From assembly GCA_003140785.1 (NCBI GenBank), contig PLKY01000313.1:1-7586 (forward strand): a stretch of 7,586 nt of DNA, given 5' to 3'. The notes under the pieces are model-generated. The model saw only the letters and a program-made list of their open reading frames with translations, was not told the DNA's origin and searched no databases. Position 1 is the first letter of the stretch; the number at the start of each line of letters is the position of its first letter. Below, piece after piece: positions 6,395-7,586 of this stretch. Source of the DNA: Acidobacteriaceae bacterium (GTDB lineage: Bacteria > Acidobacteriota > Terriglobia > Terriglobales > Acidobacteriaceae). The position numbers and the translations under genes are program-made.

Positions 6395-7586
6395 ATGCAC
6401 GATTCGCTTCACTCGCGTCGGATTCTCTCGAGCGACACCGCCGCTCTATGGCTTCTCGGCCTCGCCTTCACCGTGATTCATCTCATCGCAGGCACGCGCT
6501 ACGGATTCCACCGCGACGAGTTACTCACCTACTCCAATGCGCGTGACCTCGAGTGGGGATATGTCGTTTACCCGCCAGTGACCGCTTTCCTGGCCCGCAT
6601 CGAACTCGTGCTCTTCGGGACGTCGCTCATCGGCTTTCGTTTCTTCGCCGCCATTGCCTGCGGGCTCATGACGGTGCTCAGTGGGTTCATGGCACGGGCC
6701 ATGGGCGGTAGCCGTCAGGCCATGCTCTTGTCGGCATTTGCGGCGAGCATTGGAGGGTCCGTCTTCTTCACCGGCTCCTTCATGTCTTACATGTCGTTCG
6801 ACCTATTGTGGTGGGTTGCAGCGGCCTGGTGCGTGGTGCGGCTGCTTGAGAGTGGCGACGCCCGCTGGTGGCTCGGCGTCGGGGCGGCCATCGGCCTCGG
6901 ACTGATGACCAAGTACACTATGGCGTTCTTTGCCGTCGCCCTCCTCGGCGCCACGCTGTTGACCCCGAACCGCCGCTATTTTCGCAGCCCCTGGTTCTGG
7001 TGCGGCGTGGTGCTTGCGCTGCTCATCGTCGCGCCCAACCTGTGGTGGCAGTACCAGCACCACTTCGTCAGCCTTGCCTGGATGCGCAGCATCCACGCCC
7101 GCGACATTCGCCTGGGCCGCACAGACAACTTTCTCCTGAACCAGTTGTGGCAGACCACCAACCCATGCGCGGTGCCGCTCTGGCTCGCCGGGCTATGGTT
7201 TCTCTTTGCCCGGCCGGAAAGCAAGCCGTGGCGGATGCTCGGCTGGATGTACGTCCTTACGCTGGTTTGCTTCATGGCCGTTCGTGGGCGCGACTATTAC
7301 CTTGCCCCCGCATACCCGATGCTGCTCGCCGCTGGCGCAGCGTGGGCCGAAACCCGGCTCCGGTCGCTCCCGGCGCAAAGGCAGACCCGGCTCCTGCGCA
7401 CGGCATGGACGGCGCTCGGGATCGGCGGCCTAGTCATCGCCGTCCTCATGCTCCCCTTTGTTCCAGTCAGTTCGCCTTGGTGGCGCGTGCAGGACGCGAC
7501 ATCCCATCAGCTCAACATGCAGATTGGCTGGCCGGAACTCGCTGCCACCGTCGCTCACGTGCGCGATTCCCTCCCGACCTCCGATC
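6395..7586 (+). CDS. Family 39-type (ArnT/PMT-like) membrane glycosyltransferase, C-terminus outside window
   Basis: From ATG 6395, 397 codons are open to the window edge. GAGG 5 nt upstream supports this start. The first membrane helix (about 17-33) is followed by YGFHRDELL, with the D41-E42 acidic pair expected in the first extracytoplasmic loop of GT-C enzymes, where it binds metal or the lipid-phosphate donor. Next come WGYVVYPP (54-61), a second acidic loop at SFD136LLWW, GLMTKYT (169-175), a loop with NQLWQTTNP, and GRDYYLAPAYP (298-308), all typical of the bacterial glycosyltransferase 39/PMT_2 group. Many Trp-rich hydrophobic helices lie between. Such enzymes move a sugar from a polyprenyl-phosphate carrier to a protein, lipid A or glycan on the outer face of the inner membrane. 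Neither donor nor acceptor can be read from the sequence, and no polyprenyl-phosphate sugar synthase lies nearby. The soluble C-terminal part, where present in the family, would lie beyond the window. Confidence 0.9.
   Translation, partial: MHDSLHSRRILSSDTAALWLLGLAFTVIHLIAGTRYGFHRDELLTYSNARDLEWGYVVYPPVTAFLARIELVLFGTSLIGFRFFAAIACGLMTVLSGFMARAMGGSRQAMLLSAFAASIGGSVFFTGSFMSYMSFDLLWWVAAAWCVVRLLESGDARWWLGVGAAIGLGLMTKYTMAFFAVALLGATLLTPNRRYFRSPWFWCGVVLALLIVAPNLWWQYQHHFVSLAWMRSIHARDIRLGRTDNFLLNQLWQTTNPCAVPLWLAGLWFLFARPESKPWRMLGWMYVLTLVCFMAVRGRDYYLAPAYPMLLAAGAAWAETRLRSLPAQRQTRLLRTAWTALGIGGLVIAVLMLPFVPVSSPWWRVQDATSHQLNMQIGWPELAATVAHVRDSLPTSD

Noticed and set aside
1..7586. Mobile element, CRISPR array, tRNA or rRNA, or a defence or other novel multi-gene system
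   Set aside because: No transposase or integrase frames, no regularly spaced repeats, no cloverleaf or rRNA-like segment, and no linked gene set. The genes are separate and mostly of recognisable chromosomal families.

Overview
The window looks like ordinary chromosomal DNA from a moderately GC-rich bacterium. The strongest hint is the very long fused acyl-CoA dehydratase activase-like protein together with a DUF2846-type exported protein, a combination I associate with Acidobacteriota from soil or subsurface. This placement is inference; there is no rRNA or marker gene to fix it.

Layout: (1) Positions 1-3948 on the minus strand are one uninterrupted reading frame of 1316 visible codons. It starts at 3948 and runs off the left edge. 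It encodes two tandem BadF/BadG/BcrA/BcrD-type ATPase domains, a four-cysteine cluster, a DUF2229-like region and a region related to 2-hydroxyacyl-CoA dehydratase subunits. (2) A 520-bp divergent intergenic region follows, with a perfect 10-bp inverted repeat at 4121-4144. (3) A small exported protein with a DUF2846-like domain lies at 4469-5038, with a clear Shine-Dalgarno sequence. (4) A 340-bp gap has an AT-rich inverted repeat at 5283-5304. (5) A hemolysin III/TrhA-type seven-helix membrane protein (PAQR superfamily) lies at 5379-6020 and starts with GTG. (6) After a 374-bp gap comes the 5' part of a family 39-type membrane glycosyltransferase, 6395 to the right edge.

The three plus-strand genes are separated by 340-374 bp, so they are probably separate transcription units rather than an operon, and nothing in the sequence ties their functions together. 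I found no mobile element, CRISPR array, tRNA or rRNA, and no convincing sign of a new multi-gene system. The points most worth a second look are the fused activase, whose first ATPase domain has lost motif residues that the second keeps, and the two inverted repeats upstream of genes.
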